Assembly (NCBI GenBank): GCA_905182985.1 | Contig: CAJJDN010000115.1 | Coordinates: 151,962 to 192,809 of the forward strand | Direction of reading: 5' to 3' | DNA: 40,848 nucleotides | Source: Paramecium sonneborni | Taxonomy: Eukaryota > Ciliophora > Oligohymenophorea > Peniculida > Parameciidae | In this document: positions 23,666-34,655 of the stretch, in pieces | How positions within the stretch are numbered: the first letter of the stretch is position 1 | How the letters are laid out: the number at the start of each line of letters is the position of its first letter | Made by a program: the position numbers and the translations under genes | Notes under the pieces: generated by a model | The model's database searches: none | What the model saw: only the letters and a program-made list of their open reading frames with translations | Told to the model about the DNA's origin: nothing

Positions 23666-24607
23666 TCACTTTATCCACAATTTTATCATAAATTTGCTTG
23701 CTGTTGCACATAATCCTTCTTTCAAATACTTAAATCGAAATGAAGGATATGTATAATATATATTTTCTACAATTTTTAATTAGATACCTCTACCAATGTC
23801 CCAAAATTATATTGAATTAATACTTGAAACTGCTAAGATTGATTAACAGATAAATTCAATTTACCATTTCCAATTTTGAGGAAAGTTTATTTTTCTAATT
23901 AATTTATTTTTAGTTAATATTCTAACATACTCATCCATACCAGAACAAGCATAGTATTAACATGTATGTTATGGAAATCCAGTAAAATATAATTAATTTT
24001 CAGAGATTTTCTATTATGAAATCAATTTCAACCTTTTAGTATCTAAAATAAAAACTCTTGCATCATTTCCTGTCATTACAATCCAATCATTCTTAACTGA
24101 AACTCCAACACTAAATATCGAATTATCTTCATTCATATTAAAACTTTACAATAATTATCTTTATTTAACATTCCATATTTTCACTGATGAGTCGGAACTT
24201 CCAGAACATAAAATATCGAAAAGAGGTTTATTGAAGAATTCAATTCTCCATATTCTTTATTAATGTTCATCTAAAATTATAGGAAACTCATCTAATTCTT
24301 TCATTTTCCAAATTATTATTTTTGTACTAGATCCACAAGCTGCTAACCAAATAGAATCATTTGAAAATTCTAGTTATCCTAAATCTTCATTCATCTATGT
24401 TCCTATTACTTTTGTCTAACTTTAGCAAGATATCCTCCATAAAACAATATTATCAATATATAGTCCACCAACTGCCAACCATTATAAATCTGGTGAAATA
24501 TCCATTGCAACATATTCATAAACATCATTTGAATTCAATTATTTTGGTTCATTATTCAAGAGCTCCAAAGAATTTTATTATTCTGAATATTTCTCAATTA
24601 AATCCAT
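23666..24607 (-). CDS. WD40-repeat-type protein (313 aa)
   Basis: One frame, no intron, from ATG at 24607 (MDLIEKYSEQQ) to TGA at 23666-23668; an in-frame TGA sits directly upstream of the ATG and fixes the start. Repeats of about 40 residues end in hydrophobic-x-W-like signatures: GGLYIDNIVLWRI, GSSTKIIIWKMK, GSSDSSVKIWNVK, SSINSIQFWDIG and TASKFMIKLWIK. A typical GH dipeptide is mostly absent, so the repeats are divergent. The 313 residues suit about six or seven blades of one propeller. WD propellers act as protein-interaction platforms; the partner is unknown. Confidence 0.82.
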
Positions 24608-24891
24608 TCAATATCTCCCTATGAATTACAACAATTAAATTTTATTATAATTATTACTTTCAATCTCTCTCAATAAATCAAAAAATTACAATCTATATTA
24701 TATATAATTAGATATTTATCAAGAAAACTTAATAGAATGACTGATATATAAATAATATAATATTATATATAATCAAACTTTACCCTTTTATTTACTCTCT
24801 AATAAATTTATAAATAAATTCTTATTAAGATATCTTTTTATACTATTACCATTCTATCTCTTGTATCATATACTTTTTATAATTTATTAAT

Positions 24892-25847
24892 TCAAATAAT
24901 TTAAATGATTATTCTATTTTTTAATATTTATTATTTTTTTGTTTGTAAATGTTATATCATTTAATGCTTCATCATTTCTTGCTGTACCATTCCGGGATAT
25001 ATATAAAACAACTATTCAGTATTATAACTATTGACCAAATACCAAAAATCTGTATTTCTTTAATAAAATCAATAGAGTTCCAATATTTTTTCTTAATTTT
25101 TCATTGTTTTCAATTTTTACGTTTCATAATTAATAAATATAAGATGGTTTTAGATCTTTTTGTAATTTAATAATAATAATTATTTTGTATTTTAATATTC
25201 ATGGTGTGCAGAAAGAATTTATTTAAATTAAATGCCAAATTCTTTTTCAGTCAAAATTTAAGCTATCTTAATTTTTACAAATAATTCTCGACCTTCTACT
25301 ACAAATAATGTTTAGCCCTCTCTGTATTCACTAATAAGATTATATGAATTATCATCTTAGTAAATTTCCTGTAGTTATATAAGATTGAATAATTATACAA
25401 TATCTATAAAGAATCTATACTAGTATTTTCAATTAGTTATGAAATGATAATATCGATTAAAATGTATGTTTCTTGTAATAGTTTTTTGTTAGTCTTCTTT
25501 CTTCATTCGTTATTTTAGTATCTAATTTATGACTTATACTCAGTCTATATCACTTTATAAGCCTAGTCAATTTATCCTATTAATTCTTTATATGCATAGT
25601 ATTCAACAAAATTTTAATGAGAATTAATTTTCACAAACATACTTTTTTTAATGCTTCATTTGATATCAAAAAGGTTTTAATTAATTTGTTTTGAATCTTG
25701 TTATTATTTTTCACTTTTTCTATCCTTTTGATAACTTGATTTTAAAAGACTTCCTGATTCAACTTATACAATTTATTCAAAAGTCTTAGTTTTCTTTTCT
25801 AAACTGATAATGTTAGCTAAATGTAAACCAGTTAACTCTTTTGCCAT
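24892..25847 (-). CDS. Hypothetical coiled-coil protein; exon model unresolved
   Basis: ATG at 25847 (MAKELT) and a 25-nt intron at 25804-25828 lead into a charged helical region (QKRKLRLLNKLYKLNQE, ISNEALKK). At about 25641 the frame then jumps by one base in a 7-A run; adding one A would join it to SMFVKINSHQNFVEYYAYKE. Further on, very short introns (one apparently 17 nt near 25405) lead to EYREGQTLFVVEGRELFVKI and then to a TGA at 24892-24894. A start at 25640 (MFVKINS) is an alternative. The region 24678-24891 beyond the stop also has a coding-like reading with hydrophobic residues. The gene is probably real, but details are provisional. Confidence 0.4.
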
Positions 25848-25938
25848 TTTATTTAATGAATTAATGTCTAAAAAGTATTAAAACATAGATAATATTAGGA
25901 TTACTTAACCCATAATTATATATATAATTTTATATATG

Positions 25939-26213
25939 TCATTTCTTATTTTGTTATTTTAGCAACAATTATTTCCACTTGTTAACCCATTCTTCTGGAT
26001 ATATTTTAGCATCAGGTTTTTAACCAGTAGGAATATTTTTCAATCTTTCTTCAAATTGCTTATGTTCATCTTATTTCTTCTTTTTACGTGATCCTTCTTG
26101 ATGTTTGCTTGAATTTCCATCTGCATTTTGTTCTAATTCATTCTAAATTATAGTACAGTTACTTCGTCATTATTTGACCATGAGGTTTATTATTGTTAAG
26201 ATGATTATTGCAT
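25939..26213 (-). CDS. 84-aa hypothetical polar protein
   Basis: ATG at 26213 (MQQSSQQQQTSWSNNDE), one 20-nt intron at 26143-26162, TGA at 25939-25941; the spliced length is exact. The product is a Gln-rich head, a basic middle (HQEGSRKKKQDEHKQFEERL) and a conserved-looking end (IPTGQKPDAKIYPEEWVNKW). No domain is recognised. The C-terminal block with paired aromatic residues could be a short interaction motif. Confidence 0.7.
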
Positions 26214-26373
26214 TTTGTATTTTTAATATTGGAATTATGGTATTACATTAAATTAATTTAATTGATAATATAAGTATTAGAATTTCAAATATAATGATAA
26301 TCTTAGATCATTGAAATAAATTGATTATATTATATTCTTATATGTAGATATAATAAAAAATATAAAAGAAAAT

Positions 26374-26999
26374 TCATTTAACTTTTTTTGATTTAAGTCC
26401 ACTATCAAATTTCTTTAATGTTTATCTAACATCAACTTGATTATTAAATTAACTTTCTAATGCTTTAGTGATGTTATTTGAATCTTAAGTTTAAGATTTA
26501 GTACGTTATGATCGAATAATTTTTTATTAAGTAGCAGTCGAATTATATCGACTGGTAGGATTAGATTCATAAACTCTAGCAGTTGATTATTATGAAATTT
26601 TAGATGCAGAAGCATATCTAGTATTATGAATTTCAACACTATTTCTACATCTAGAAGTTTTATTTAATTGATTTAATTTTAGAAACTAAACTTTAGTTGT
26701 TTGTTTTTCTTTTTATTATTTGATAATTTTTTATAGAAATTATTTATCTTTATGATAAATGATTGGGATGTATTGAAATGGTTAAGTTTAAGTTTCTTTA
26801 TCAATAGAATGTGGTTAACTTTTCTTTTTTAATTTAATTTTTTTAGTTTCCAATCTGCGATTACAGAATTTTTAATAAATGAATCTAAGTTATAGAGCAA
26901 CATCTTCTTAACTATAAAATATAAATATGATATAGATACTTATTAATAGTTTAAAATGATAATGAACTATTGGTAAGAATATCATTAAGTTAATTTTTA
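26374..26999 (-). CDS. Hypothetical Ser/Thr/Gln-rich protein, start not found
   Basis: The C-terminal part is clear: a basic, Ser/Thr/Gln-rich frame (NTRYASASKISQQSTARVYE, RSQRTKSQTQDSNN) down to TGA at 26374-26376. A 28-nt intron, about 26898-26925, joins it to an upstream exon (QLNDILTNSSLSFQTINN). That exon stays open up to the divergent gene at 27009 but has no in-frame ATG, so the start is missing or lies in an exon I cannot see. It may be a cytoskeletal or basal-body linker by composition only. The family is unknown. Confidence 0.55.
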
Positions 27000-27008
27000 A
27001 TAAAAAAG

Positions 27009-27550
27009 ATGGATCCTTATGAACTGTATTGTTATTATCTAAATAAAATAAATAAATATGTTACTATTTGATAAGACTACTCTATAAAATTTAAGAAACG
27101 CTAATGGAATTAATTTTGGAGTATTTTCGAGATTATCTAATTTTAGGATGGTAGTAATTATCCATAGTTTTAGCAATAGGAGTATGAAATATGTGGGGCA
27201 CAAATTTGTGAGACTGTTCGTCTATTTTAAGTTAAAAGTAATACATTTTATTTAATAGTATCTTATAATAAATGATTAGGAGAATGGAAGTAGTTCTCCA
27301 TATATTCATCATTATAATCCCAAAATAGATAATCTTTAAATGTATTTGTTATTCGACTTCTACGTGCAAAGATTAGATCATTTATGATTCTAATGTAAGT
27401 ATAATTCTGTGATGAAGAATACTTCTCATAGAGTGCTTTTTTGATTATGAATGCAAAGTCCTAATTTACATTTTTATGTTACATATTGGTATTCACAAAA
27501 ATTGCAAGATTAATTCATAATTTCTGTTAATATTAACATTTTCCTTTTGA
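27009..27550 (+). CDS. Hypothetical protein, intron structure uncertain
   Basis: ATG at 27009 (MDPYELYCYYLNKINKY). In-frame TGAs near 27069 and 27270 can be removed only by introns of about 36 and 33 nt, longer than is usual here. Between them the reading is convincing (FQDGSNYPQFQQQEYEICGA, ICETVRLFQVKSNTFYL), and it is good again later (QFCDEEYFSQSAFLIMNAKS). A 20-nt intron near 27507 would end the gene at TGA 27548-27550 with a hydrophobic tail. A 22-nt version of the second intron opens a different frame. No family is recognised. Confidence 0.45.
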
Positions 27551-27614
27551 TAAATATATAAGATCATTGATTGCTAAACAAACAATGTTTAATATGAGTA
27601 CAATTTAATTATAA

Positions 27615-29124
27615 TCAATCATATTTTATTTTGTATGCTAACAACAGTAGTGCTCCTGGAAATATTAAAAATACCATTATCAATGGAAAAAACAATATTC
27701 CTATTAAAAGTAAGCATAATCTATCCTCATCTTCCATTTATCTATAATATTGTCTATTCCAATGTTTTACTAATTTCAATGGAGTCATTAAACTATAATA
27801 TATTAAAATAAATGGAATTATTGGTAGAATCAATATTGTAGCAAATAATTCAAATATTATTCCACAATACTTCTTCCATCTAGAACGAATATAAGGATCA
27901 TCATTTGAAAATTGTTTATCTATTATAAATAACTTTATATTTAAACCTGGACATCCAAAACAATTATCTGAATCAAAATGCATTCTAGTATATCTTGCTT
28001 TGCATAACCAACAAAATTAAAATCGACATTGATAACATGTCATATGATTACATCCCTCTTTTTTTTAAATTGGTGCTTTACATTTTGGACATCGTTGTAT
28101 CACTAATTATTTTAATGTTTATTCATAATATTTATCTAATGCTTCCTAATTATTATTTGTATCAATACTTCACAACTCATCCCAGGATGATCTTCTCTAC
28201 GACAATCATAACATATCTCTTAACCACATTCACATCTTACTATCCTACTTAAGAAGCTTTTTCCTTAAATATATTTATCACAACCTGGTTTTACACACCA
28301 TCTTACTGTATCATCTCTATCTAATAATTTCTATTTCTTGAATTTTTCATATTTTTGATATTACTCATCATTTATTAATTTCTTGATTGCTTCATCATTA
28401 AAATAATTATCACATTTTTATTAAGGACATTCAATTTCCAAAACTTAACCATTATTTATTTTATTATCCAAATAATTTTATAAGCATAACTTACAAAATT
28501 CATGTCTACAATTCAAAGCTTTCTCTTTATCTTAATATTCACCTAAACATATACCACAATCATTCATTTTATCTTAATCTTTACCTTTACTGTCTATTTC
28601 TTATCTTGTTTCTTCCACTATAAATTAATCTATTTATGGTTGTTCATCTATTTAAATAGGAACTATTTAATTATTTGAAATCTTTTTAATCTTCAATCCA
28701 AAAGAAGATTTATATTATTCTTCGAACTAATGAATTTTATCAATTACTGAATCCAAAAGAACCTAATAATCTTATTCTAATGAAATATTTTGTTTCTCTA
28801 TTATATATTCTGCCATATAAGCATTAAAACCATATTAAGCAATCTAAGTTAGAATTTTTTTCTTAGTCTGACTGCAATTTAAAAAATAAATACATACAGC
28901 AATTTTACTTTTTTATTTTCATCTTTAAACGTAATTGAATTATGTGAATTCCTTCTATTTTGTTATTCCTTTGGCATCTATATTATACAATCATGTAAAG
29001 TGCTTTTTCTTAACTATGATTCCCTTAATTTCAATTGCTTTTCTTAATCTACTCCATGAACAAACAATAGATCATCACTTTTACTGAATGGCAATTGATA
29101 GCCCTTACCATGCTTTTTACTCAT
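27615..29124 (-). CDS. RBR-type (RING-IBR-RING) E3 ubiquitin ligase, membrane anchored (486 aa)
   Basis: ATG at 29124 (MSKKHGKGYQL), introns at 28872-28897 (26 nt) and 28146-28168 (23 nt), TGA at 27615-27617; exact frame. RING1 begins CGICLGEY near residue 180 with CRHEFCKLC. The IBR part contains CVKPGCDKYI and CECGQEICYDCR. RING2 has CPKCKAPIQKKEGCNHMTC, in which the Cys before NHM is at the place of the catalytic, ubiquitin-carrying cysteine of Parkin/HHARI enzymes. Two hydrophobic segments follow (IIFELFATILILPIIPFILI and then LLLIGILFFPLIMVFLIF), so it should sit in a membrane with its ligase domains in the cytosol. The N-terminal 175 residues are unrecognised. By family it moves ubiquitin from E2 to its own Cys and then to substrate. 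Confidence 0.92.
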
Positions 29125-29228
29125 TAATTATATTATTATCAAATGGACATAACAAAATCAAACTATTCTAAAAATACACATATAAAAATAACTTATTTAA
29201 TTATTTTTACTATATAGCAATTATAAAA

Positions 29229-29803
29229 ATGTATGATAATAATCTACAATTAATTCATCATCATTAGTTATTCGAAGAATTTTATCAAAAAATGGCAAAT
29301 ATCAAAAAGAAGAATTAATTGAAAAAAGTGAATTAAGAGAATTTCATAAATTTATCTACTTAAATTTACAAAATTATTGTGTGCATAATGGATCTTATTT
29401 TCAATTTAATAAAATAATAATTAGATTTAAAATCAGAAAATTAAAATAAGAATTTTTTGAAGAGCATTTAAGCTTAAAAAATTTATGAAATAAATTGATT
29501 TTGATTTTCTGTAAAATTGAAAATATAAAGCCAAAACAGTTTATTAATTATTAGTGTAAATTTAGAAATGTAGAGAGATAGGATTTTAAATTTAAAGAAG
29601 TGTTTGATATATGTAGCGTGAATATAGATATAGAAATATAAATGCTATATAGAGAATTAAAATAGAAAAAATTAACATTTAAAAGATATTTATTAAGATA
29701 AATAAAATAAAAGATTCTTTAGACAAAAAAAAGGTAAATTAATATTTTAATCTATAAAACCAGCCTAAATAAAAATTTGATGGTATAATCAAACGTTTAA
29801 TGA
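29229..29803 (+). pseudogene. Interrupted or unresolved gene in copy A
   Basis: Two overlapping readings compete. An ORF from ATG 29229 (MYDNNLQLIHHHQLFEE) ends at TGA 29496-29498 after 89 codons. A second frame, without an ATG, looks more coding-like: VIRRILSKNGKYQKEELIEK, then NYCVHNGSYFQFNK, to TGA 29486-29488; it continues past that TGA in the same frame (NKLILIFCKIENIKPKQF, later MLYRELKQKKLTFKRYLL), crosses a 30-nt intron at 29734-29763 and ends at TGA 29801-29803. No GT...AG pair can remove the first TGA. Possible readings are a pseudogene, stop readthrough or a sequence error. The family is unknown. Confidence 0.4.
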
Positions 29804-30122
29804 ATGAAGAGTGTTGTAGAAATTTAAATAATAAAGCAATTAAAATTGTAAATTTATGAATATTGAAAGTAAATGTTAAACAAAAAATAGTAATATAATG
29901 AATATTAAGTTTAAGTATGAGAATGAGTAATAAATTTAGTAATTTGAATTTATATTGTTAAATATAGTATATAAATAAATAACTATGATGTAAAAATATT
30001 TTGAATGTTAGTTAAATGCCTGAATCATAATTAGGATCAGTTAGGATGAGACCTTCGTAAATACAAATAGAAGATGATTAATAAGCATCAACTCAAAGAC
30101 GAAATTTTTTATCTCCAACATT
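29237..30122 (+). repeat. Copy A of an 886-bp direct duplication flanking an N gap
   Basis: Positions 29237-30122 recur at 30365-31250 with a constant offset of 1128, and I see no mismatch in the lines compared. The copy stops exactly where the run of N begins. The last 212 bp before the partial RING gene (29804-30015) hold no gene I can support. Confidence 0.9.
30016..30122 (+). CDS. Truncated first copy of the RING-protein start
   Basis: ATG at 30016 (MPESQLGSVRMRPSQ) and the next 106 bases match the start of the gene at 31144 base for base; the frame is then lost in the N run. If the duplication is an assembly effect this is not a separate gene. Confidence 0.6.
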
Positions 30123-30364
30123 NNNNNNNNNNNNNNNNNNNNNNNNNNNNNNNNNNNNNNNNNNNNNNNNNNNNNNNNNNNNNNNNNNNNNNNNNNNNNN
30201 NNNNNNNNNNNNNNNNNNNNNNNNNNNNNNNNNNNNNNNNNNNNNNNNNNNNNNNNNNNNNNNNNNNNNNNNNNNNNNNNNNNNNNNNNNNNNNNNNNNN
30301 NNNNNNNNNNNNNNNNNNNNNNNNNNNNNNNNNNNNNNNNNNNNNNNNNNNNNNNNNNNNNNNN
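30123..30364. other. Assembly gap (242 N)
   Basis: A run of 242 unknown bases between the two identical 886-bp copies. Its length may be an estimate. Any translation across it is meaningless. Confidence 0.99.
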
Positions 30365-30931
30365 TAATAATCTACAATTAATTCATCATCATTAGTTATT
30401 CGAAGAATTTTATCAAAAAATGGCAAATATCAAAAAGAAGAATTAATTGAAAAAAGTGAATTAAGAGAATTTCATAAATTTATCTACTTAAATTTACAAA
30501 ATTATTGTGTGCATAATGGATCTTATTTTCAATTTAATAAAATAATAATTAGATTTAAAATCAGAAAATTAAAATAAGAATTTTTTGAAGAGCATTTAAG
30601 CTTAAAAAATTTATGAAATAAATTGATTTTGATTTTCTGTAAAATTGAAAATATAAAGCCAAAACAGTTTATTAATTATTAGTGTAAATTTAGAAATGTA
30701 GAGAGATAGGATTTTAAATTTAAAGAAGTGTTTGATATATGTAGCGTGAATATAGATATAGAAATATAAATGCTATATAGAGAATTAAAATAGAAAAAAT
30801 TAACATTTAAAAGATATTTATTAAGATAAATAAAATAAAAGATTCTTTAGACAAAAAAAAGGTAAATTAATATTTTAATCTATAAAACCAGCCTAAATAA
30901 AAATTTGATGGTATAATCAAACGTTTAATGA
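30365..30931 (+). pseudogene. Interrupted or unresolved gene in copy B (5' end lost in gap)
   Basis: Same sequence as the copy A gene, shifted by 1128; the ATG corresponding to 29229 would fall in the N run. The in-frame TGA is at 30614-30616 and the 30-nt intron at 30862-30891. It carries no information independent of copy A. Confidence 0.4.
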
Positions 30932-31250
30932 ATGAAGAGTGTTGTAGAAATTTAAATAATAAAGCAATTAAAATTGTAAATTTATGAATATTGAAAGTAA
31001 ATGTTAAACAAAAAATAGTAATATAATGAATATTAAGTTTAAGTATGAGAATGAGTAATAAATTTAGTAATTTGAATTTATATTGTTAAATATAGTATAT
31101 AAATAAATAACTATGATGTAAAAATATTTTGAATGTTAGTTAAATGCCTGAATCATAATTAGGATCAGTTAGGATGAGACCTTCGTAAATACAAATAGAA
31201 GATGATTAATAAGCATCAACTCAAAGACGAAATTTTTTATCTCCAACATT
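30365..31250 (+). repeat. Copy B of the 886-bp direct duplication
   Basis: Starts immediately after the last N and matches copy A through 31250, where unique sequence (the rest of the RING gene) begins. It contains the second copy of the interrupted gene and the complete start of the RING gene. Confidence 0.9.
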
Positions 31251-32970
31251 TAGTTAAAATCTACCTCTTTTCAGGGAATTGTATAGAATTTAAAAATGAA
31301 AATAGATAATCAAGATAAGTATAAAATAGAGAACAAGATTATTCAAACAGCATTATTACACTTAGTGATGATAAGGTATTAAATATATAAATTAGACTAT
31401 TTCTTGTCATGCTTAAATGATAAAATCTCTTCTTTTCAATTTGTTCTTATAAGTATTTTTTGTGAATTATTTAACTTATATGCATTGGAAATACAGTCAT
31501 CGTTACGTATTATTATAATTGTGGATATAAGACTTAATAACAATATTTATTCTGATATATTATAATTATAGAAAAGGTGATGATTGTATTTGGTAACTAA
31601 TAGAAACAATGTTTTTATTCTTTTTTAAAGTATATTAATATACTTTTTATTAGATATTCATAGTGTTTTACTATGAAGTTTAAGAATTTAAGATATATTT
31701 TATAACCATAATGATGTTAGCAGTTTCATCATTACTTTTAATCATGAAATTAGTTTAAAAGATTAAGACTCCAACTAAAACAAGCACTGCTTTGGTAAAT
31801 TAAATATTTATTGATAGATATTACAATTTTTAAAAACTATGTGTTGTCTTTAACTTTTATTGATAACACTTAAGTGGGAATCAAAGATCTCTTGGTCATG
31901 GATCCAAATATTTCTATTATTATGGGTATTTCTTGTTGTTTGTGCATTATTATTATTCATTTCATTAGTTAGTTGTATTGAAACTTTAGTGAATATAGTC
32001 AAAAAGAAATAACAATGTCATTACTGTATATTTTTAAATTACCCTTTAGTGGCAGGCAATTTATGGATATTTATTATGCTAATAGGATTTACACTATTTC
32101 CATTTTTATTTATTTTGAGAACTGCTGAATTTTATGAGGGTAATCAAATTATTGGTCTTACTGAAACTGCTTAATATATTGTTATTATAACTTTATTTTC
32201 ATTATTTCTTCTCATTTTCACTCTATGTTTCTATAAATAAATTAAGTAACTCTTATTTTTAGTATTTTAGAGCATATTTAAAAGATGTTTAAGGAATCTC
32301 TGATTAAATAGAAAATGATTAATAATAAACAATATAATCTCCTAATTCTAGATAACTTAATTCTCCACATTAATAAAAAAAACTATAATTTGTTAAATTA
32401 GGAATACCATTATATTTAATTAAATTATCTTGTACTTATTTTGCTGTACTTGATAAAGCCTCTTTCGAATTCAAAAAAAAATAAAATTTTCATCAAGAAT
32501 TAGAGTCAGGAAGATCAAATATATAAGGTTCTACTATGAGAGAAACTTAAAAAAAAATACTATAAAAACCTATTGCTAGTAATTCTATGATTATTAATAA
32601 AAAAAAAGATGAAATTGATTTAGATATATAAAAACCTGCTATTACTGATAATAGTATTTTAATCTATTAATTAATCTTAGTTAAAATTAAAAGAGAAGAA
32701 ATCCCAGTAACTGTTTCTAAATAAGAATAAGAAGAGGAACCAATTAAATCAATTAAATCTATTAAATCTGATGGAGAATCTAGTACTAATTAAGACAAAT
32801 GTCTTGTTTGTTATGAAAATATTCCAAATATTGTATTTGTTCCATGTCGTCATGGAGGAATCTGTCAATAATGTGCTGAAGATGTTATATAAAAATCTAA
32901 TGAGTGTTATCTATGTAGAAAAGTAATTAAATAAATAAATATCAATTTTAGACCATAAATCAAATTTTGA
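31144..32970 (+). CDS. Multi-pass membrane protein with a C-terminal RING finger (577 aa)
   Basis: ATG at 31144 (MPESQLGSVRMRPSQ); introns at 31281-31305 (25 nt), 31376-31395 (20), 31795-31817 (23) and 32246-32270 (25); TGA at 32968-32970, exact frame. After about 90 soluble residues come roughly six hydrophobic segments (for example LLLLWVFLVVCALLLFISLV, IFIMLIGFTLFPFLFIL and IVIITLFSLFLLIFTLCF). A polar Lys/Gln/Glu linker leads to a RING finger at about residues 515-560: CLVCYENIPN, PCRHGGICQQC, CYLC, the C3HC4 type seen in MUL1/IAP-like ligases. Inference: a membrane-bound E3 ligase. It may stand next to the RBR ligase by chance. The 5' 107 bases are duplicated before the N gap. Confidence 0.88.
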
Positions 32971-33099
32971 AAGTATAAAAAAATGTAAATAAATAATTGG
33001 AAGTCTAAGAGGCATCAATTCTGGGCTGAACTTAATTAATTAAAAATGTAATCTTTATATATTTCTATTTTATATAATTTATAAATATATCTAAAAATA

Positions 33100-33981
33100 T
33101 CATTAAACTAAGAATTTCTTACTTATTGAACTTAAAGAAAAACAAAATGCTTAAAGCATACTGATAGGATACTTATAATCTAAATTAAAAAGATTTTTCT
33201 CCAACTTAAATTATTTATATATAAAGTTTTACTTTCCTATGTAATAAATAAATAATATTTTTATCTTAAAGATCTATTATTTCGAAGTTTTTAGCTGATG
33301 CTCTTTTAGCTGTTCCAAAGAATTTTAATTGATAACATTATTTATCTTCATTATAAATTGCATTCATTTAAACTAATTATATAATTTAATTTTCTATTAA
33401 ATTTAACATATTTGCAGTAAATTTTCTAATTAAATATTAAAAAGTACCTTGGTTATATTGCCATAATATTGGTTTAATATTGAATAACAATCAATTCTCT
33501 TCTTTCTTATCCAAAATATTTTGGAATCTTCCCACTTACTTCTTTAGGGTATCCATAATCATAAATATGAAATTATGTTCCCCAAAAATTTCTTTCAATT
33601 ACTCCAACATATTCTTCTGAATATTTAATATATTATAATTACTAATAAAATTATAATTACAATATTTACATTTTTTTCAAATATCAATATTTCACTATGA
33701 GGAGATTCTTGATAAGCTGCTAAATACTATTTTCCTTAAGCTTCATCTAACAATTAATAATAATGAGGATAATCCGTATTTTCACAATTACCTGTTCTTT
33801 TTCTTAGTGTCTTATAAAATTAAAATTTTTATAGTGGTTATAAATAAGGTTTCTTTCGATTCTCTATTTTTTTATACATACATTTAAAGAATAAAGTTCC
33901 TATTTGTAATTATTTCTAGCCCCAAGTAATTAAAAGTATATCTTCTTTAATCTATTATATTTACACTTAAGCAGAATTCAT
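33100..33981 (-). CDS. Tubby-like protein, tubby domain only (267 aa)
   Basis: ATG at 33981 (MNSAQVQIQQIKED); introns 33642-33669 (28 nt), 33426-33447 (22) and 33205-33232 (28); TGA at 33100-33102; exact frame. Tubby blocks appear in the right order: an opening strand (GTLFFKCMYKKIE), YVGVIERNFWGTQFHIYDYG, RRELIVIQYQTNIMAIQPRK (the family's YE.N.LG..GPRK block), YQLKFFGTAKRASAKNFEII (family LNF.GRV...S.KNFQ) and the end block FNLDYKYPISMLQAFCFSLS. Tubby domains bind phosphoinositides and link membrane to cilium or transcription. Here almost nothing precedes the domain, and the GPRK block is degenerate. Confidence 0.9.
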
Positions 33982-34187
33982 TATTATTTTCTAAAATTAA
34001 GGATGAGTTATCTGCTTTTAATATATGCCAGCTTAGAATTAAAAGTATTAAATCAATAAACTATTATTTATCCAAAAAATACGAATAAAAGTATTGCGAA
34101 TATTCCAAACATTCATATTGGATTGTAATTAATGCCAATTACATCAAAATATAAAAATTCATTTCCACATATAATCCAATAATTATA

Positions 34188-34655
34188 TCAATCATTTTTT
34201 AGAATTTCATAATTATTGAACAAATCAACAATCTTTTTATTTGTTTTTATGATTTTGTATTAATAAACTAACGAAATTTTTTCTGACTTTGATTGAGTAA
34301 ATCAAAACATTCAAAAAAGAAATAAAAATCTTAATCTTTTGGTATTTTTATTCCAAATGAACAAACTGCTATTAATTATACAATATCTTCCTCTGTATTA
34401 AAATTAACTTATAATGCTTAAATTTCCATCAAATATCTTTTTTATTATCAACATTTTTACTTTCTATCTATATATATGCAATATTCAATTTTTACATCTG
34501 GAATTTACTAATCTATTTTTAGATTTTTCTACATTACCTATTTTATGTGGTTTCATAACTAATAATTCTTAATTTAACATGCATTTTACATATATTTTTA
34601 ATTTTTTTATTTAATTACTCTATTAAATATTGCAATCTTATCCAAAGAATCCCAT
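34188..34655 (-). CDS. 132-aa hypothetical protein
   Basis: ATG at 34655 (MGFFGQDCNIQQSNQ); introns 34513-34537 (25 nt), 34437-34460 (24) and 34268-34287 (20); TGA at 34188-34190; exact frame. The core KIYVKCMLNQELLVMK and TEEDIVQLIAVCSFGIKIPK with DFYFFFECFD looks like an alpha/beta ubiquitin-like or FERM-F1-like fold, but this is only an impression. Gly2 could be myristoylated. After the stop the same frame codes for YNYWIICGNEFLYFDVIG before another TGA at 34113-34115, so readthrough is possible. It lies 206 bp upstream of the Tubby gene on the same strand. Confidence 0.6.

Noticed and set aside
23824..23855. A 32-nt intron in the WD40 gene (GTAAAT...TTAG).
   Set aside because: The unspliced frame gives better WD-like repeats to the natural TGA; removal shifts into poor sequence.
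30074..30426. ORFs of about 100 codons on both strands.
   Set aside because: They run through the N gap, so most residues are unknown.
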